Source: DASWED01 sp036394995 (GTDB taxonomy: Bacteria; Actinomycetota; UBA4738; JACQTL01). Taken from it: 64,000 nt of DNA. The position numbers were made by a program, and so were the translations under genes. Every line of letters starts with the position of its first letter. The stretch's first letter is position 1. This document shows, piece by piece, positions 17,845 through 26,970 of the stretch. The stretch is taken from positions 1-64,000 of the forward strand of contig DASWED010000117.1 in the NCBI GenBank assembly GCA_036394995.1, given 5' to 3'. The notes under the pieces were generated by a model that was not told the DNA's origin, did not search any database, and saw only the letters and a program-made list of their open reading frames with translations.

Positions 17845-19797
17845 ATGAGGGTGGGCGCGTGGTTCACGGGTTCGAGACTCCGCGTGGCATCGGTTCTGGC
17901 CGTGGTGGCCGCGTCCTGCCTGAGCGCTTCTGGCGATTGGGCCGCCGCCGGGAACGCCCACGGCCGAGCTCGCGCTCCGGCGGCGTTCGTGCGGGTGAAC
18001 CAGGTGGGATATCCGTCGGGCGGGACGAAGGTCGCGGTGCTCATGGCGAGCGCCTCGGAGGACGGGACCACCTTCCGGGTCGTGAACGGCGCCGGCCACA
18101 CGGTGCTGTCTGGGCCGGTGGGAGCGGACCGGGGCGCGTGGAGCCCGAGCTTCCCGCACACGTATCGACTCGCTTTCTCCGGCGTCTCCGCCGCCGGGCG
18201 CTACCGGATCCGCGTGACGGGGCCGGTGGCGGCGGCGTCGCCGTGGTTCCGGGTGGGTTCGTCGGAGGCCCTGTACGAACCGCTGGTGGCGAACGCCCGG
18301 CGGTTCCTCCTGGCCCAGCGCGACGGCGCCGACGTGGACGGCTCCGTGCTCGACCGGAAGCCGTCGCACCTGGCCGACCGGCAGGCCTCGATCTACGCGA
18401 TGCCGCAGTTCCATGGGAGCACGATCGAGGGCGACCTCCACAGGATCGGCGGGCCCGTGGACGTGGCCGGCGGGTGGCTCGACGCTGGCGACTACCTGAA
18501 GTTCGTCGAGACCGCGAGCTTCACCGACGCGCTGATGTTCCTGGCGGCCGCGCGCCACCCGGCCCTTGCCGGGATCCGCGCAGAGGCGGTGTTCGGGCTG
18601 CGATGGCTGCGGAAGGCCTGGGTGGCGTCGTCGAGGACGTTGTACTTCCAGGTGGGGATCGGGGAGGGGAACGCGAAGATCGCCGGCGACCACGACCTGT
18701 GGCGGCTCCCGCAGGCCGACGACCGGCTCCAGGTCCAACCCGGGGATCGCGACTACTTCGTGAAGCACCGGCCGGTGTTCCGGGCCGGGCCGCCCGGCTC
18801 CCGGGTCAGCCCGAACCTGGCCGGGCGCCTGGCCGCCGTGTTCGCGCTGTGCTTCCGGGTCGAACGAACCGCGGCGCCGGACCTCGCGGCCTCGTGCCTG
18901 CGCCGGGCCGAGGTGGCGTTCGGGCTCGCGAAGACGACGGACGTGGGGCGGCTCCTCACCACCGCTCCGCACGGCTTCTACCCGGAGTCCGAATGGCGGG
19001 ACGACATGGAGCTGGGCGCCGTCGAGCTGGCGCTGGCGCTGCACGCGGGCGCCGGTCACCTCCCGGCCGGGCTGCCGCACGCCGACCCCGGCTTCTACCT
19101 CCAGCGCGCCGCGCACTGGGCGGAGGCGTACATGCTCAGCCCGCTGAACGGGTCGGACTCGTTGAACCTGTACGACGTGGCCGGGCTGGCCCACCCGGAG
19201 GTGGCGGAGGCCATGCGGCGGATCCCGCACGGGGCGCTCCCGATCGGCGAGGCCGACCTGGAGAACGACCTCCGGGACCAGCTGGACCCCGCTGCCGGAC
19301 GCGCCGACGGTGACCCGTTCGGCCTGGGGTACCCGCTCACCGCCGGCGACGTGGTGCCGCACGCGCTGGGCCTGGCCCTGGAGGCCCGGGGGTTCGACCG
19401 GATGGCGGGGTCCTCGCGGTACGCCGGGTTCGCCGCGGGCCAGCTCGACTTCGCCCTGGGGCGCAACGCGTGGGGGACGTCGTTCGTCATCGGGGCCGGG
19501 TCCACGTTCCCGCACTGCCCGCAGCACCAGGTGGCGAACCTGGCCGGCTCGCTGGACGGCCGCCCGCCGGTGCTCCTGGGCGCGACGGTCGACGGGCCCC
19601 AGCCGTCGAGCCTGTTCCAGGACCTGGGCGTGCCCGACGGCGCCCGGGCCTGCCCGCCGGGCGGCGGGAACGCGCTCGGTGCGTTCGACGGCCAGGGCGC
19701 GCGGTACCTCGACGACGTCCGATCCTGGCCGAGCGTCGAGCCGGCCGACGACTACACCGTGCTCGGCCTGCTCCTGTTCACCGACCTGGCCGGCTGA
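17845..19797 (+). CDS. Secreted glycoside hydrolase family 9 enzyme (endoglucanase-like)
   Basis: A 650-residue GH9 enzyme. Residues 1-36 are a signal peptide (RLRVASVLAVVAASCLSASG). Residues ~50-140 form the Ig-like CelD_N domain, opening FVRVNQVGYPSGGTKVAVL. The (alpha/alpha)6 catalytic barrel follows, with the Asp pair in GGWLDAGDYLKF that activates water, and ALGRNAWGTSFVIGAG plus FPHCPQHQ at the C-terminal active-site face. The catalytic Glu normally near the end would lie in SVEPADDYTVLG, but the context is diverged. It should cleave beta-1,4-glucans or beta-glucosides outside the cell. ATG 17845 starts 8 nt after the zinc-finger gene, and a strong terminator follows. Confidence 0.9.
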   Translation: MRVGAWFTGSRLRVASVLAVVAASCLSASGDWAAAGNAHGRARAPAAFVRVNQVGYPSGGTKVAVLMASASEDGTTFRVVNGAGHTVLSGPVGADRGAWSPSFPHTYRLAFSGVSAAGRYRIRVTGPVAAASPWFRVGSSEALYEPLVANARRFLLAQRDGADVDGSVLDRKPSHLADRQASIYAMPQFHGSTIEGDLHRIGGPVDVAGGWLDAGDYLKFVETASFTDALMFLAAARHPALAGIRAEAVFGLRWLRKAWVASSRTLYFQVGIGEGNAKIAGDHDLWRLPQADDRLQVQPGDRDYFVKHRPVFRAGPPGSRVSPNLAGRLAAVFALCFRVERTAAPDLAASCLRRAEVAFGLAKTTDVGRLLTTAPHGFYPESEWRDDMELGAVELALALHAGAGHLPAGLPHADPGFYLQRAAHWAEAYMLSPLNGSDSLNLYDVAGLAHPEVAEAMRRIPHGALPIGEADLENDLRDQLDPAAGRADGDPFGLGYPLTAGDVVPHALGLALEARGFDRMAGSSRYAGFAAGQLDFALGRNAWGTSFVIGAGSTFPHCPQHQVANLAGSLDGRPPVLLGATVDGPQPSSLFQDLGVPDGARACPPGGGNALGAFDGQGARYLDDVRSWPSVEPADDYTVLGLLLFTDLAG

Positions 19798-19800
19798 CTG

Positions 19801-19838
19801 CTGCCCGGGCCTCCGCGAGTCACTCGAGGCCCGGGCAG
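19801..19838. terminator. Bidirectional hairpin terminator
   Basis: A perfect 12-bp stem (CTGCCCGGGCCT 19801-19812 with AGGCCCGGGCAG 19827-19838) and 14-nt loop lies between the convergent GH9 gene and the gene at 19850. Confidence 0.88.
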
Positions 19839-19849
19839 GTGACGTCGAC

Positions 19850-20581
19850 TCACCGTCCCGAAGGGAGCCTGAGGAACTGTGCGGCGATCTCGGGAGCCCA
19901 GCGCCGGCGGAACCCGAGCGACAGGTAGTGGCCGTCGACGATGTCCCGGACGCTCTCCCCCGCAGCGTGCAGCATCTCCACGGTCGCCGGGTATCCGGGG
20001 TGGGTGGACAGGCCGGACAGGACCACGACGGCGGGGTTGGCTCGGCGGGCCTGGGCCGCCGTCTGCGTGACGAACTCCCGGTAGGCGGCCGGGTCGCGCT
20101 GGAGTCGCTGGGCCTGCGCCTCGCACGCGTCCGCGTACCTGGCGGCCTCGGCCGCGAGGCCGGACCGGAGGTAGGCCTCCTCCTTCGTCTCGTCGGGTGC
20201 TCGCGTGAAGGCGCCTCCGGGAACCTCGACCAGGCCCTGATGCGGGGTGACGATCGTGAAGTAGCCGTGTTCCCGGGCGAGCAGGGCGAACCGGTGGATC
20301 GACGTGACCGGGTCCTGCCGTTCGGCGAGCGGGGTCCTGTCCCACCCTTCCGGGTCGTACATCACGGCCCGGACGTCCGGGTCGATCCGGCCGGCCTCCA
20401 GGTCCTGTTCGAACTGCGCGCAGCTGGCCCATGCCCGCCCGTGGACGGCGCCGGGCCACCCGCCGAGGACGATCCCGGTGGGGGTCGTGAACGCCGCCTC
20501 CGCGGCCTCGGGGTCCAGCCGTGCGATCGACTGGACCGTGCCCCGGCTGGTGACCCAGTACTGCCCCGCGGTTTCGCGCAT
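19850..20581 (-). CDS. Conserved-type hypothetical protein (243 aa)
   Basis: I do not recognise a named family. The protein is soluble-looking, with blocks such as GTVQSIARLDPEAAEAAF, VMYDPEGWDRTPLAERQDP, FTIVTPHQGL, then AAEAARYADACEAQAQRLQ and VVVLSGLSTHPG. The alternating strand/helix pattern and strand-end residues (MYDPE, TPHQ, LSTHPG) suggest a TIM-barrel-like fold, which is an inference. ATG 20581 is the first start in frame after the divergent promoter region; the much longer upstream frame overlaps the GMC gene and is antisense. It converges on the GH9 gene across a shared terminator. Confidence 0.65.
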   Translation of the reverse strand: MRETAGQYWVTSRGTVQSIARLDPEAAEAAFTTPTGIVLGGWPGAVHGRAWASCAQFEQDLEAGRIDPDVRAVMYDPEGWDRTPLAERQDPVTSIHRFALLAREHGYFTIVTPHQGLVEVPGGAFTRAPDETKEEAYLRSGLAAEAARYADACEAQAQRLQRDPAAYREFVTQTAAQARRANPAVVVLSGLSTHPGYPATVEMLHAAGESVRDIVDGHYLSLGFRRRWAPEIAAQFLRLPSGR

Positions 20582-20687
20582 GTCCGAGTATCCGCACAAC
20601 CGCCCGGGAACGGTCGGGGGACGCCCGCTCCGCGGTACGATCCGGCGGCCGGGTGAGGCCGATGCCGCGAGGCGGCGGGGAGCGCGC

Positions 20688-22616
20688 GTGGACGGATCGG
20701 CACGGGCCAGGACCCTGGAGGCGCTGGCGGCGACGCTGGTGCCTCCCGGGGAGGTCCCCGGCGACGTCCAGCTCCCGGCCGGCGACGCCGTCCCCACCGC
20801 GGCCCGCGCGGCGGAGCTCATCGACCGGCTCCCGGGGACGCTCCGGCGGGCCGTGAACGCCCAACTGGCGCTGCTCGAGCGGCTCCCCAGGCTCTCCGCC
20901 GCGCGGACTCCGTTCTCCGCGCTCCCGCTGGAGGCCAGGGAACGCGTGGTGGGGAGGCTGGACGGCCTCCCGGGGTCGCTGTCGGAGGCGACGACCGCCC
21001 TGAAGCTGCTCATGCTGCTGGCCTACACGGGCACGGGGGAGGTCACGGCCGCGCTCGGGGTGGAGCAGGGCCAGCTCATCCCGCTCACGAAGCCGCTGCC
21101 GGCGGCCGCGCGCCTGCCGGTGCGGGAGGGCGCCGAGCTGGCGGGCCTCGACGAGGAGTTCGACGCCGTGATCGTCGGCTCGGGCGCCGGCGGCGCGCCG
21201 GTGGCCAGGGAGCTGGCCCGGGCCGGCTGGTCGGTGGCGGTGGTGGAGGAGGGCCGGGCCAGGAGCCGGGACGACTTCACCGGTCCCGAGATCGACCGGA
21301 TGCCGCTGCTGTGGCGCGACGGCGCGGCCACGTTCACGGTCGGCCGGCCGTCGATCCTCATGCCGCTCGGCCGGGCCGTGGGCGGCAGCACCGTGGGGAA
21401 CTCCGGCACGTGCTTCCGGACCCCCGAGCAAGTCGTGGCGGGGTGGGCCGACGACTACGGAGCCGACATCTCGCCCGACGACCTCGGCTCGTACTACGAA
21501 GACGTCGAACGAACCATCGGCGTGGCGCCGGTCCCGTGGAAGGTCATGGGGAACAACGGCCTCACCGTGCATCGCGGGGCGGAGGCGCTGGGGATCCCCG
21601 GGAAGCCCCTTCACCGCAACGCGTCGGGGTGCCGGGGATCCGGCGTGTGCACCGCCGGGTGCCCGGTGGACGGCAAGCGCGGCGCCCACCTCAACTACCT
21701 ACCCCAGGCGGTGGAGGCCGGCGCGGTGGTGTTCGCCGGGCTCCGCGTGAGCCGGGTGCTGTTCGACCGGGGCCGCGCCGCAGCCGTGAAGGGCGACGTC
21801 CTGGCCGCGAACGGCCGTCCGGCGGGCCGGTTCATGCTGCGGGCCCGGCGGGTCGTCGTGGTGGCAGCGGGCGCGCCGCTCACGCCGCCGCTGCTCCGCC
21901 GGAGCGGCCTCCGGATCACCGGCCTGGGCCGGCACCTCCACATCCATCCGGCCGGCGCCGTGTCCGGCACGTTCGACGAGGAGATCCGGGGGTGGCGCGG
22001 CGTGATGCAGAGCTACGGCATCGACGCCATGGCCGACCGGGGAGTGATGCTCGAGGCCACGTTCCCGCCACCGGGCCTGGGGTACGCCGAATCCGGCCTG
22101 GACCTCCCGGGGCTGGAGCGCAAGCGGAAGCTGGCCGGCCTGGCCCACACGGCCGTGCTGGGGATGCTGGTGAGCGACACGTCGCGGGGCCGGGTGGTGG
22201 ACCTGGGCGCCGGCCGGACCCCGCTCATGACCTATTCACTGAATACGAACGACACCCGGCGGATGCTCGACGGGATGCTCCTGGCGTCGAGGGTCCTGTT
22301 CGCCGCCGGGGCCACCGAGGTCCACCCGATGGTGGCCGGCGCAGGGACGCTGCGATCGCCGGCCGAGGCCGAGGCGGTGCTGGGTCGCGACCACCCGCCC
22401 GGCTCGCTCCGGCTCACCGCCTACCACCCCATGGGCACGGCCCGGATGGGCGTCGCCCCCGTCGGGGTCGTGGACGGGTTCGGCCGCGTCCACGCGGCGG
22501 AGCGCCTGGTGGTCCCCGATGCCAGCGTGTTCCCCACCTCCCTCGGCGTGAACCCCCAGGTGACGATCATGGCCTTCGCCACCCGAGCGGCCCACCGCAT
22601 GCTCGACGAATGGTGA
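20688..22616 (+). CDS. GMC-family oxidoreductase with N-terminal helical extension
   Basis: A 642-residue FAD enzyme. Residues ~1-140 are a helical domain (LLMLLAYTGTGEVTAALGV) like that of long-chain alcohol oxidases and cholesterol-oxidase-like GMC members. The FAD motif IVGSGAGGAPVARELARAG is near residue 165. A Cys-rich loop, CRGSGVCTAGCPVDGK, is characteristic of this subgroup. The catalytic His region is AYHPMGTARMG, and VNPQVTIMAFATRAAH closes the FAD site. It should oxidise long-chain alcohols or sterol-like molecules. GTG 20688 follows a purine-rich GGGGAG. A TACGAT -10 box is at 20636-20641. It shares no operon with the other GMC gene. Confidence 0.9.
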   Translation: MDGSARARTLEALAATLVPPGEVPGDVQLPAGDAVPTAARAAELIDRLPGTLRRAVNAQLALLERLPRLSAARTPFSALPLEARERVVGRLDGLPGSLSEATTALKLLMLLAYTGTGEVTAALGVEQGQLIPLTKPLPAAARLPVREGAELAGLDEEFDAVIVGSGAGGAPVARELARAGWSVAVVEEGRARSRDDFTGPEIDRMPLLWRDGAATFTVGRPSILMPLGRAVGGSTVGNSGTCFRTPEQVVAGWADDYGADISPDDLGSYYEDVERTIGVAPVPWKVMGNNGLTVHRGAEALGIPGKPLHRNASGCRGSGVCTAGCPVDGKRGAHLNYLPQAVEAGAVVFAGLRVSRVLFDRGRAAAVKGDVLAANGRPAGRFMLRARRVVVVAAGAPLTPPLLRRSGLRITGLGRHLHIHPAGAVSGTFDEEIRGWRGVMQSYGIDAMADRGVMLEATFPPPGLGYAESGLDLPGLERKRKLAGLAHTAVLGMLVSDTSRGRVVDLGAGRTPLMTYSLNTNDTRRMLDGMLLASRVLFAAGATEVHPMVAGAGTLRSPAEAEAVLGRDHPPGSLRLTAYHPMGTARMGVAPVGVVDGFGRVHAAERLVVPDASVFPTSLGVNPQVTIMAFATRAAHRMLDEW

Positions 22617-22665
22617 CCGCCGGTGGGTGCGCGGCGGTGTCGGGCCGCCGCGTATGCTCGCGGGC

Positions 22666-23034
22666 GTGATCCCGTACGACAGCTTCCTGCTCGATCCGCC
22701 GATGCTGGTGAGCTCGGGGTGGCTGGCGGCGAAGCTGACACGGCGCCTGCCCGCCGAGGGGCGGCGGGCGGCTCGGAAGACGCTCGGCGTGGGAACCGTG
22801 GCTGTCTTCTGGATCACGTCCGTCTCGCTGTACCTCAACCGCGAGTGGACCCGCTGGATCTGGGAGATGTGCCGGGCGGAGTCGGGACGCGACTGGATGC
22901 TGAACTCCGGCGTGTTCCACTTCGACCACCGGAATCCCAGCCGGGCCACGCACGCCGTCTCGGCGTCGATCCTGGCCACGTACCCGGCGTGGTTCGTGGT
23001 CGGCCTGCGGGCCGGCGCCCGGAGCGATCCCTGA
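22666..23034 (+). CDS. Small membrane protein of unknown function
   Basis: A 122-residue protein with two predicted transmembrane segments, TLGVGTVAVFWITSVSLYL and a second in ASILATYPAWFVVGL, separated by a polar loop with FHFDHRNP. No family is recognised. GTG 22666 is preferred because it lies exactly 7 nt after TATGCT (22653-22658), the spacing seen at other leaderless starts in this window. An in-frame ATG at 22654 would overlap the -10 box. It is followed 10 nt later by the glycogen synthase gene, so cotranscription is likely, but a functional link is not shown. Confidence 0.7.
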   Translation: MIPYDSFLLDPPMLVSSGWLAAKLTRRLPAEGRRAARKTLGVGTVAVFWITSVSLYLNREWTRWIWEMCRAESGRDWMLNSGVFHFDHRNPSRATHAVSASILATYPAWFVVGLRAGARSDP

Positions 23035-23044
23035 GCCGAGCCGC

Positions 23045-24268
23045 GTGAAGGTCGCGCTGTTCACCCGCGAGTACCCGCCCGAGGTGTACGGCGGTGCGGG
23101 GGTCCACGTCGAGTACCTGTCGCGCGAGCTGGCCCGGCGCATCGACGTGGAGGTCCGGTGCTTCGGCGAACCCAGGCCGCAGCCGGAGGGGATCACGGTG
23201 ATCGCCGCGAAGCCGTGGGAGTCGCTGGCAGGCCCCGACCGCTACCGTTCGGCCCTCGGCGTCCTGTCGGTGGACCTCGCGCTGGCGGCCGGGCTCGAGG
23301 GCGTCTCGATCGCCCACAGTCACACCTGGTACGCGAACATGGCCGGGCATCTGGCCGGGCGCACGTACGGCATCCCGCACGTGATGACCACCCACAGCCT
23401 GGAGCCGCTCCGGCCGTGGAAGGCCGAGCAGCTGGGGGAGGGCGGCTACCGGCTCTCCAGCTTCTGCGAACGAACCGCGATCGAAGGCGCCGCGGCGGTG
23501 ATCGCGGTGTCGGGGGCGATGCGGGAGGATGTCCTGCGGACGTACCAGGACGTGGACTGGGGCCGCGTGGAGGTCATCCACAACGGCATCGACGCGGACG
23601 AATACCGGCCGGTCGCGAGGGACGCCGCGCTGCGGCGGACCGGCATCGACCCGGACCAGCCAATCGTGCTGTTCGTCGGGCGGATCACGCGGCAGAAGGG
23701 GATCGTGCACCTCGCCCGGGCCGCCGCCTCCATCGACCCGGCCGCGCAGGTCGTGCTCCTGGCCGGCGCGCCCGACACCGAGGAGATCAACCGCGAGATG
23801 ACGGCCGCAGTGAAGGAGGCTCACGAGGCCCGCGGAAGGATCACGTGGGTCGAGGGGCTGATGCCGCGACACGACGTCATCGAGCTGATGTCGCACGCGA
23901 CGGTGTTCGTGTGCCCGTCCGTGTACGAGCCCCTGGGGATCGTCAATCTCGAGGCCATGGCCTGCGGGACGGCGGTGGTGGCGACCGCCACCGGCGGCAT
24001 CCCGGAGGTCGTCGAAGACGGCGTGACCGGCCGCCTGGTCCCGATCGAACCGCGCGACGACGGGTCCGGCGAGCCCGCGGATCCGGCGCGATTCGCCGCG
24101 GACCTCGCCTCCAGGATCAACGAGCTCGTCGCCGACCCGAATCGGGCCGGAGAAATGGGTGCGGCCGGCCGCCGGCGCGTCCTGGAGCGGTTCACCTGGA
24201 GCGCCGTGGCCGACCGCACCGTCGACCTGTACCGCCGCGTGGCCGCGGCGGGCCCACCGGAACGCTGA
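23045..24268 (+). CDS. glgM: Glycogen synthase / alpha-maltose-1-phosphate synthase (GT4, actinobacterial type)
   Basis: A 407-residue GT-B glycosyltransferase of family GT4. The N-terminal acceptor-side motif is TREYPPEVYGGAGVHVEYL. The donor-binding region contains FVGRITRQKGIVHL and the EX7E motif SVYEPLGIVNLEAMACG. The length and motif set match the corynebacterial/mycobacterial GlgA-GlgM group (M. tuberculosis Rv1212c type), which uses ADP-glucose to extend glucan or make maltose-1-phosphate. Which product dominates cannot be told. The start is GTG 23045. With glgX at 6778 it supports glycogen or methylglucan-like storage metabolism. Confidence 0.93.
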   Translation: MKVALFTREYPPEVYGGAGVHVEYLSRELARRIDVEVRCFGEPRPQPEGITVIAAKPWESLAGPDRYRSALGVLSVDLALAAGLEGVSIAHSHTWYANMAGHLAGRTYGIPHVMTTHSLEPLRPWKAEQLGEGGYRLSSFCERTAIEGAAAVIAVSGAMREDVLRTYQDVDWGRVEVIHNGIDADEYRPVARDAALRRTGIDPDQPIVLFVGRITRQKGIVHLARAAASIDPAAQVVLLAGAPDTEEINREMTAAVKEAHEARGRITWVEGLMPRHDVIELMSHATVFVCPSVYEPLGIVNLEAMACGTAVVATATGGIPEVVEDGVTGRLVPIEPRDDGSGEPADPARFAADLASRINELVADPNRAGEMGAAGRRRVLERFTWSAVADRTVDLYRRVAAAGPPER

Positions 24269-24281
24269 AACGCCTACGGCC

Positions 24282-24854
24282 ATGGCCCGGGACGGCATGA
24301 GCATCGAGAACCCGGTGACGGGGGAGCGCTTGACGTTCCTGCGCACCGCCGCCGAGACGGCCGGAGCCTTGATGTCGTTCGAGTTCACGCTGACACCCGG
24401 CGGGGGCGTGCCCTTGGCGCACGTCCACCCGCACCAGGAGGAGCGGTACCACGTGGTGGACGGGACGTTCGCCATCCGGGTCCGGCGGACCACGTTCGAG
24501 GCCGGCCCGGGGCGGAGCCTGGTGGTCCGGGCCGGCGTCCCGCACCGGCTGTGGAACCCCACCGACCGCGACGGTCGGATGGTCATCGAGTTCCGCCCCG
24601 CGCTCCGGATGGAGGACCTGTTCGTGGACCTGTGGGCGCTGGCCCGGACCCGGAGGACGAACCGCCTCGGCATCCCGAGGGACCCGCTGCTGGCGGCGGT
24701 GGTGGGCCACGCCTACCTGGACGAGGGGGTGCTCCCGGTGGTCCCGGCGTGGCTCCAGCGGGCCTCGGTGGCGCCGGTCGCGTGGCTGGCCCGCCGCCTC
24801 GGGTACCGCCTGCCCACCGAGGTTGACACGGAGCGAGGACCCGGCCGCGCGTAA
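24282..24854 (+). CDS. Cupin-domain protein
   Basis: A 190-residue protein. The first ~115 residues form a cupin_2 beta-barrel: motif 1 reads HVHPHQEERYHVVDG (two His and Glu available as metal ligands) and motif 2 reads GVPHRLWNP (third His). The C-terminal ~75 residues are helical with several hydrophobic stretches (LLAAVVGHAYL), possibly membrane-associated. Enzymatic or binding function is not readable. The start is ATG 24282, 13 nt after glgM; ATG 24297 is an alternative. It follows glgM in the same orientation and may be cotranscribed. Confidence 0.82.
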   Translation: MARDGMSIENPVTGERLTFLRTAAETAGALMSFEFTLTPGGGVPLAHVHPHQEERYHVVDGTFAIRVRRTTFEAGPGRSLVVRAGVPHRLWNPTDRDGRMVIEFRPALRMEDLFVDLWALARTRRTNRLGIPRDPLLAAVVGHAYLDEGVLPVVPAWLQRASVAPVAWLARRLGYRLPTEVDTERGPGRA

Positions 24855-24886
24855 CGACCGCGCCTCAGGGCGTACGGTTCGCTGGG

Positions 24887-26101
24887 ATGCCGGACGTCTC
24901 GTTCTCGGGACTGGTGATCGTCGCCGCGGTGGCGTTCTGCTCGCCGCTGCTCCTCGGCCTCTTTCCCAAGGTGAAGGTGCCCTCGGCGGTGCTCGAGATC
25001 GTGCTCGGGATCGTCATCGGGCCGTCGGTGCTGAACTGGGTCCGGCCCGACCTGGTGATCCGGGTGCTGGCGCTCATCGGGCTGGCCTTCCTGCTGTTCC
25101 TGGCGGGCCTCGAAGTGGACGTCACCCGGCTCCGGGGCCGCCTGCTGAAGGTGACGTCGGCCGGGTTCGTGGTGTCGCTGGCGCTCGGGCTGGGGGTGGG
25201 GTTCTCGCTCCACGCCGCCGGCCAGGTCCAGTCGGCGGTGCTGGTGGGGATCATCCTGGTCGCCACGTCGCTCGGGCTGGTGGCCGCGGTGCTGAAGGAC
25301 GCGAACGAGACCGCGTCGCAGTTCGGGCTGCTGGTGATCGCCGGTTCGACGATCGCGGACTTCGGCGCGGTGATCCTGCTCTCGCTGCTGTTCTCGTCGG
25401 AGTCCAGCGGAACCGGGACCAAGCTGATCCTGCTGGGGATGTTCGTCATGGTCATCGCCGCGATCGGGCTCGTGGTCGCTCGGGCCGGGCGGTCCATGCG
25501 GCTCACCGCCGTGCTGACCCGCCTCCAGGACACCACGGCCCAGATCCGGGTGCGGGGGGCGATGATCCTGCTGCTGGGGTTCGTGGCGATGGCCGAGCGC
25601 TTCGGGCTGGAGACCATCCTCGGAGCGTTCATGGCCGGGGCGGTGCTGGCCCTGGTGGACCACGACGAGATGATGAGCCACCCGAACTTCCACCTGAAGC
25701 TCGAGGCCATGGGGTACGGCCTGTTCATCCCGGTGTTCTTCGTGGCCAGCGGGTTGTCGTTCGACCTCGACGCGCTGTTCTCGGACGCTTCGACGATCCT
25801 GCGGATCCCGATCATCCTGGCGGCCCTCCTGCTCGTCCGGGGCGTGCCGGCGCTGCTGTACCGGGGGCTGGTGGATCGGCGGCGCGTGGTGGCCGCCGCG
25901 CTCCTGCAGGCCACGTCGCTGCCGTTCATCGTCGCCGCGACCCAGATCGGGTTGGCCCTGGGCAAGGTCTCCGAGGCCACCGCCGCGGCCCTGGTGGCGG
26001 CCGGCCTGCTCTCGGTGGTGATCTTCCCGGTCCTCGCGCTGTCGCTGCTGCGCGGCGCGACGGCCACGGACCCGGAGACGGAAACGGCCCGGCCGTCCTG
26101 A
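24887..26101 (+). CDS. CPA2-family monovalent cation:proton antiporter (Kef-like)
   Basis: A 404-residue integral membrane protein with about 12 hydrophobic segments. Early motifs FPKVKVPSAVLEIVLGIVIGPSVL and LFLAGLEVD are those of CPA2 antiporters. The paired Asp/Thr region in IAGSTIADFGAVIL matches the ion-binding helix, and LETILGAFMAGAVL follows. It lacks the C-terminal RCK/TrkA regulatory domains found in full Kef systems, ending after the membrane domain. It should exchange K+ or Na+ for H+. ATG 24887 is 8 nt after TACGGT (24873-24878), consistent with a leaderless transcript. Confidence 0.92.
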   Translation: MPDVSFSGLVIVAAVAFCSPLLLGLFPKVKVPSAVLEIVLGIVIGPSVLNWVRPDLVIRVLALIGLAFLLFLAGLEVDVTRLRGRLLKVTSAGFVVSLALGLGVGFSLHAAGQVQSAVLVGIILVATSLGLVAAVLKDANETASQFGLLVIAGSTIADFGAVILLSLLFSSESSGTGTKLILLGMFVMVIAAIGLVVARAGRSMRLTAVLTRLQDTTAQIRVRGAMILLLGFVAMAERFGLETILGAFMAGAVLALVDHDEMMSHPNFHLKLEAMGYGLFIPVFFVASGLSFDLDALFSDASTILRIPIILAALLLVRGVPALLYRGLVDRRRVVAAALLQATSLPFIVAATQIGLALGKVSEATAAALVAAGLLSVVIFPVLALSLLRGATATDPETETARPS

Positions 26102-26122
26102 CCCGGCGGCTACGCTGTGCGG

Positions 26123-26698
26123 ATGCGCGTCACCAGGGCCGTCGGTGCTGCGTTCGCATCGGGACTCCTCCTCGCCGCCTGCTCGACGTCGGGCTCGACG
26201 GGCTCGCCGTCGCAGCAGCCGGTCGCGTCCGGTCCCACATCGCCGGTCATCCCCTCGCCGGCCGTGTCACCATCCGGCGTGGGGTCCCCGCCGGTCTCCG
26301 CGACGCCGATCACGCCGCCCGCGGGAGGCAAGGTGATCGGCTCCGCGACCGTGCACGTGTCGGATCCGGACGGCGGGGAGTTCGACCTCGTGGCCCACGA
26401 GGCCGACGTGCAGGAGGCGGCCGAGCTGATCCAGCGCACCTGGCTGGATCCGGCCCACGGGGTGGCGCTCGGCTTCTACCAGAACCTGCGCGACCGGCGG
26501 CATCGGTGGAGCACGAACCAGCTCCACCCGGTGACGTTCACGTTCGACGGCCGGCCGGTCACGTCGATCCGCGGCGAGTGCGTGGTGAGCTGGCAGCGCC
26601 CGGCGGGCGGCTCGTTCATCGGCTCGCTGACGTGTCGTGATCTGAAGATCGGCGGGGCGCCGCACGACGTGACGGCCACGTTCGACTCGAAGCGGTAG
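26123..26698 (+). CDS. Lipoprotein of unknown function
   Basis: A 191-residue lipoprotein. The signal peptide ends at a clear lipobox, LLAAC (Cys near residue 20), followed by a long Ser/Pro/Thr-rich tether to about residue 70. The mature domain begins GKVIGSATVHVSDPDGGEFDLV and ends DVTATFDSKR, with a disulphide-capable Cys pair in GECVVS and SLTCRD. No family is recognised. The start is ATG 26123, 6 nt after TACGCT (26111-26116) and with no Shine-Dalgarno; the in-frame GTG 26117 is less likely. It faces the convergent sigma/anti-sigma operon. Confidence 0.8.
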   Translation: MRVTRAVGAAFASGLLLAACSTSGSTGSPSQQPVASGPTSPVIPSPAVSPSGVGSPPVSATPITPPAGGKVIGSATVHVSDPDGGEFDLVAHEADVQEAAELIQRTWLDPAHGVALGFYQNLRDRRHRWSTNQLHPVTFTFDGRPVTSIRGECVVSWQRPAGGSFIGSLTCRDLKIGGAPHDVTATFDSKR

Positions 26699-26706
26699 AT
26701 GCCGGG

Positions 26707-26970
26707 TTACGCGGACTGCCAGTTCCGGAAGACCTGCAGGAGGTCCTCGCGGGCCTGCTCGGGGATCTGCTCCTCGGTCAGCCGGCCGGTGAGGCGGAGC
26801 ATCGTCCGGACCTGCTCCAGGTAGTTGGCGCAGTTGCCGCAGGCGGCGAGGTGGTCGTCGAAGCGCTTCCGGTCGGGCTCGGGGAGGGTTCCCTCGAGGT
26901 AGTCCGTGATGACCTCCACGAACTCCCGGCAGGGCATGTTCTTCAGGCCCCGGCGCCGGCGGCGGTTCAC
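26707..26970 (-). CDS. Zinc-binding anti-sigma factor (zf-HC2)
   Basis: An 87-residue soluble ZAS-family protein. The zinc motif HLAACGNC (H-x3-C-x2-C) sits in the helical anti-sigma domain that follows CREFVEVITDYLEGTLPE. There is no transmembrane segment, so it works in the cytosol, as redox- or zinc-sensitive RsrA-type factors do. It overlaps the end of the ECF sigma gene by 4 nt (GTGA), with GGGAGGCG upstream of GTG 26970, and should bind and hold that sigma factor. Oxidation or zinc loss as the signal is a family-based inference. Confidence 0.9.
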   Translation of the reverse strand: MNRRRRRGLKNMPCREFVEVITDYLEGTLPEPDRKRFDDHLAACGNCANYLEQVRTMLRLTGRLTEEQIPEQAREDLLQVFRNWQSA

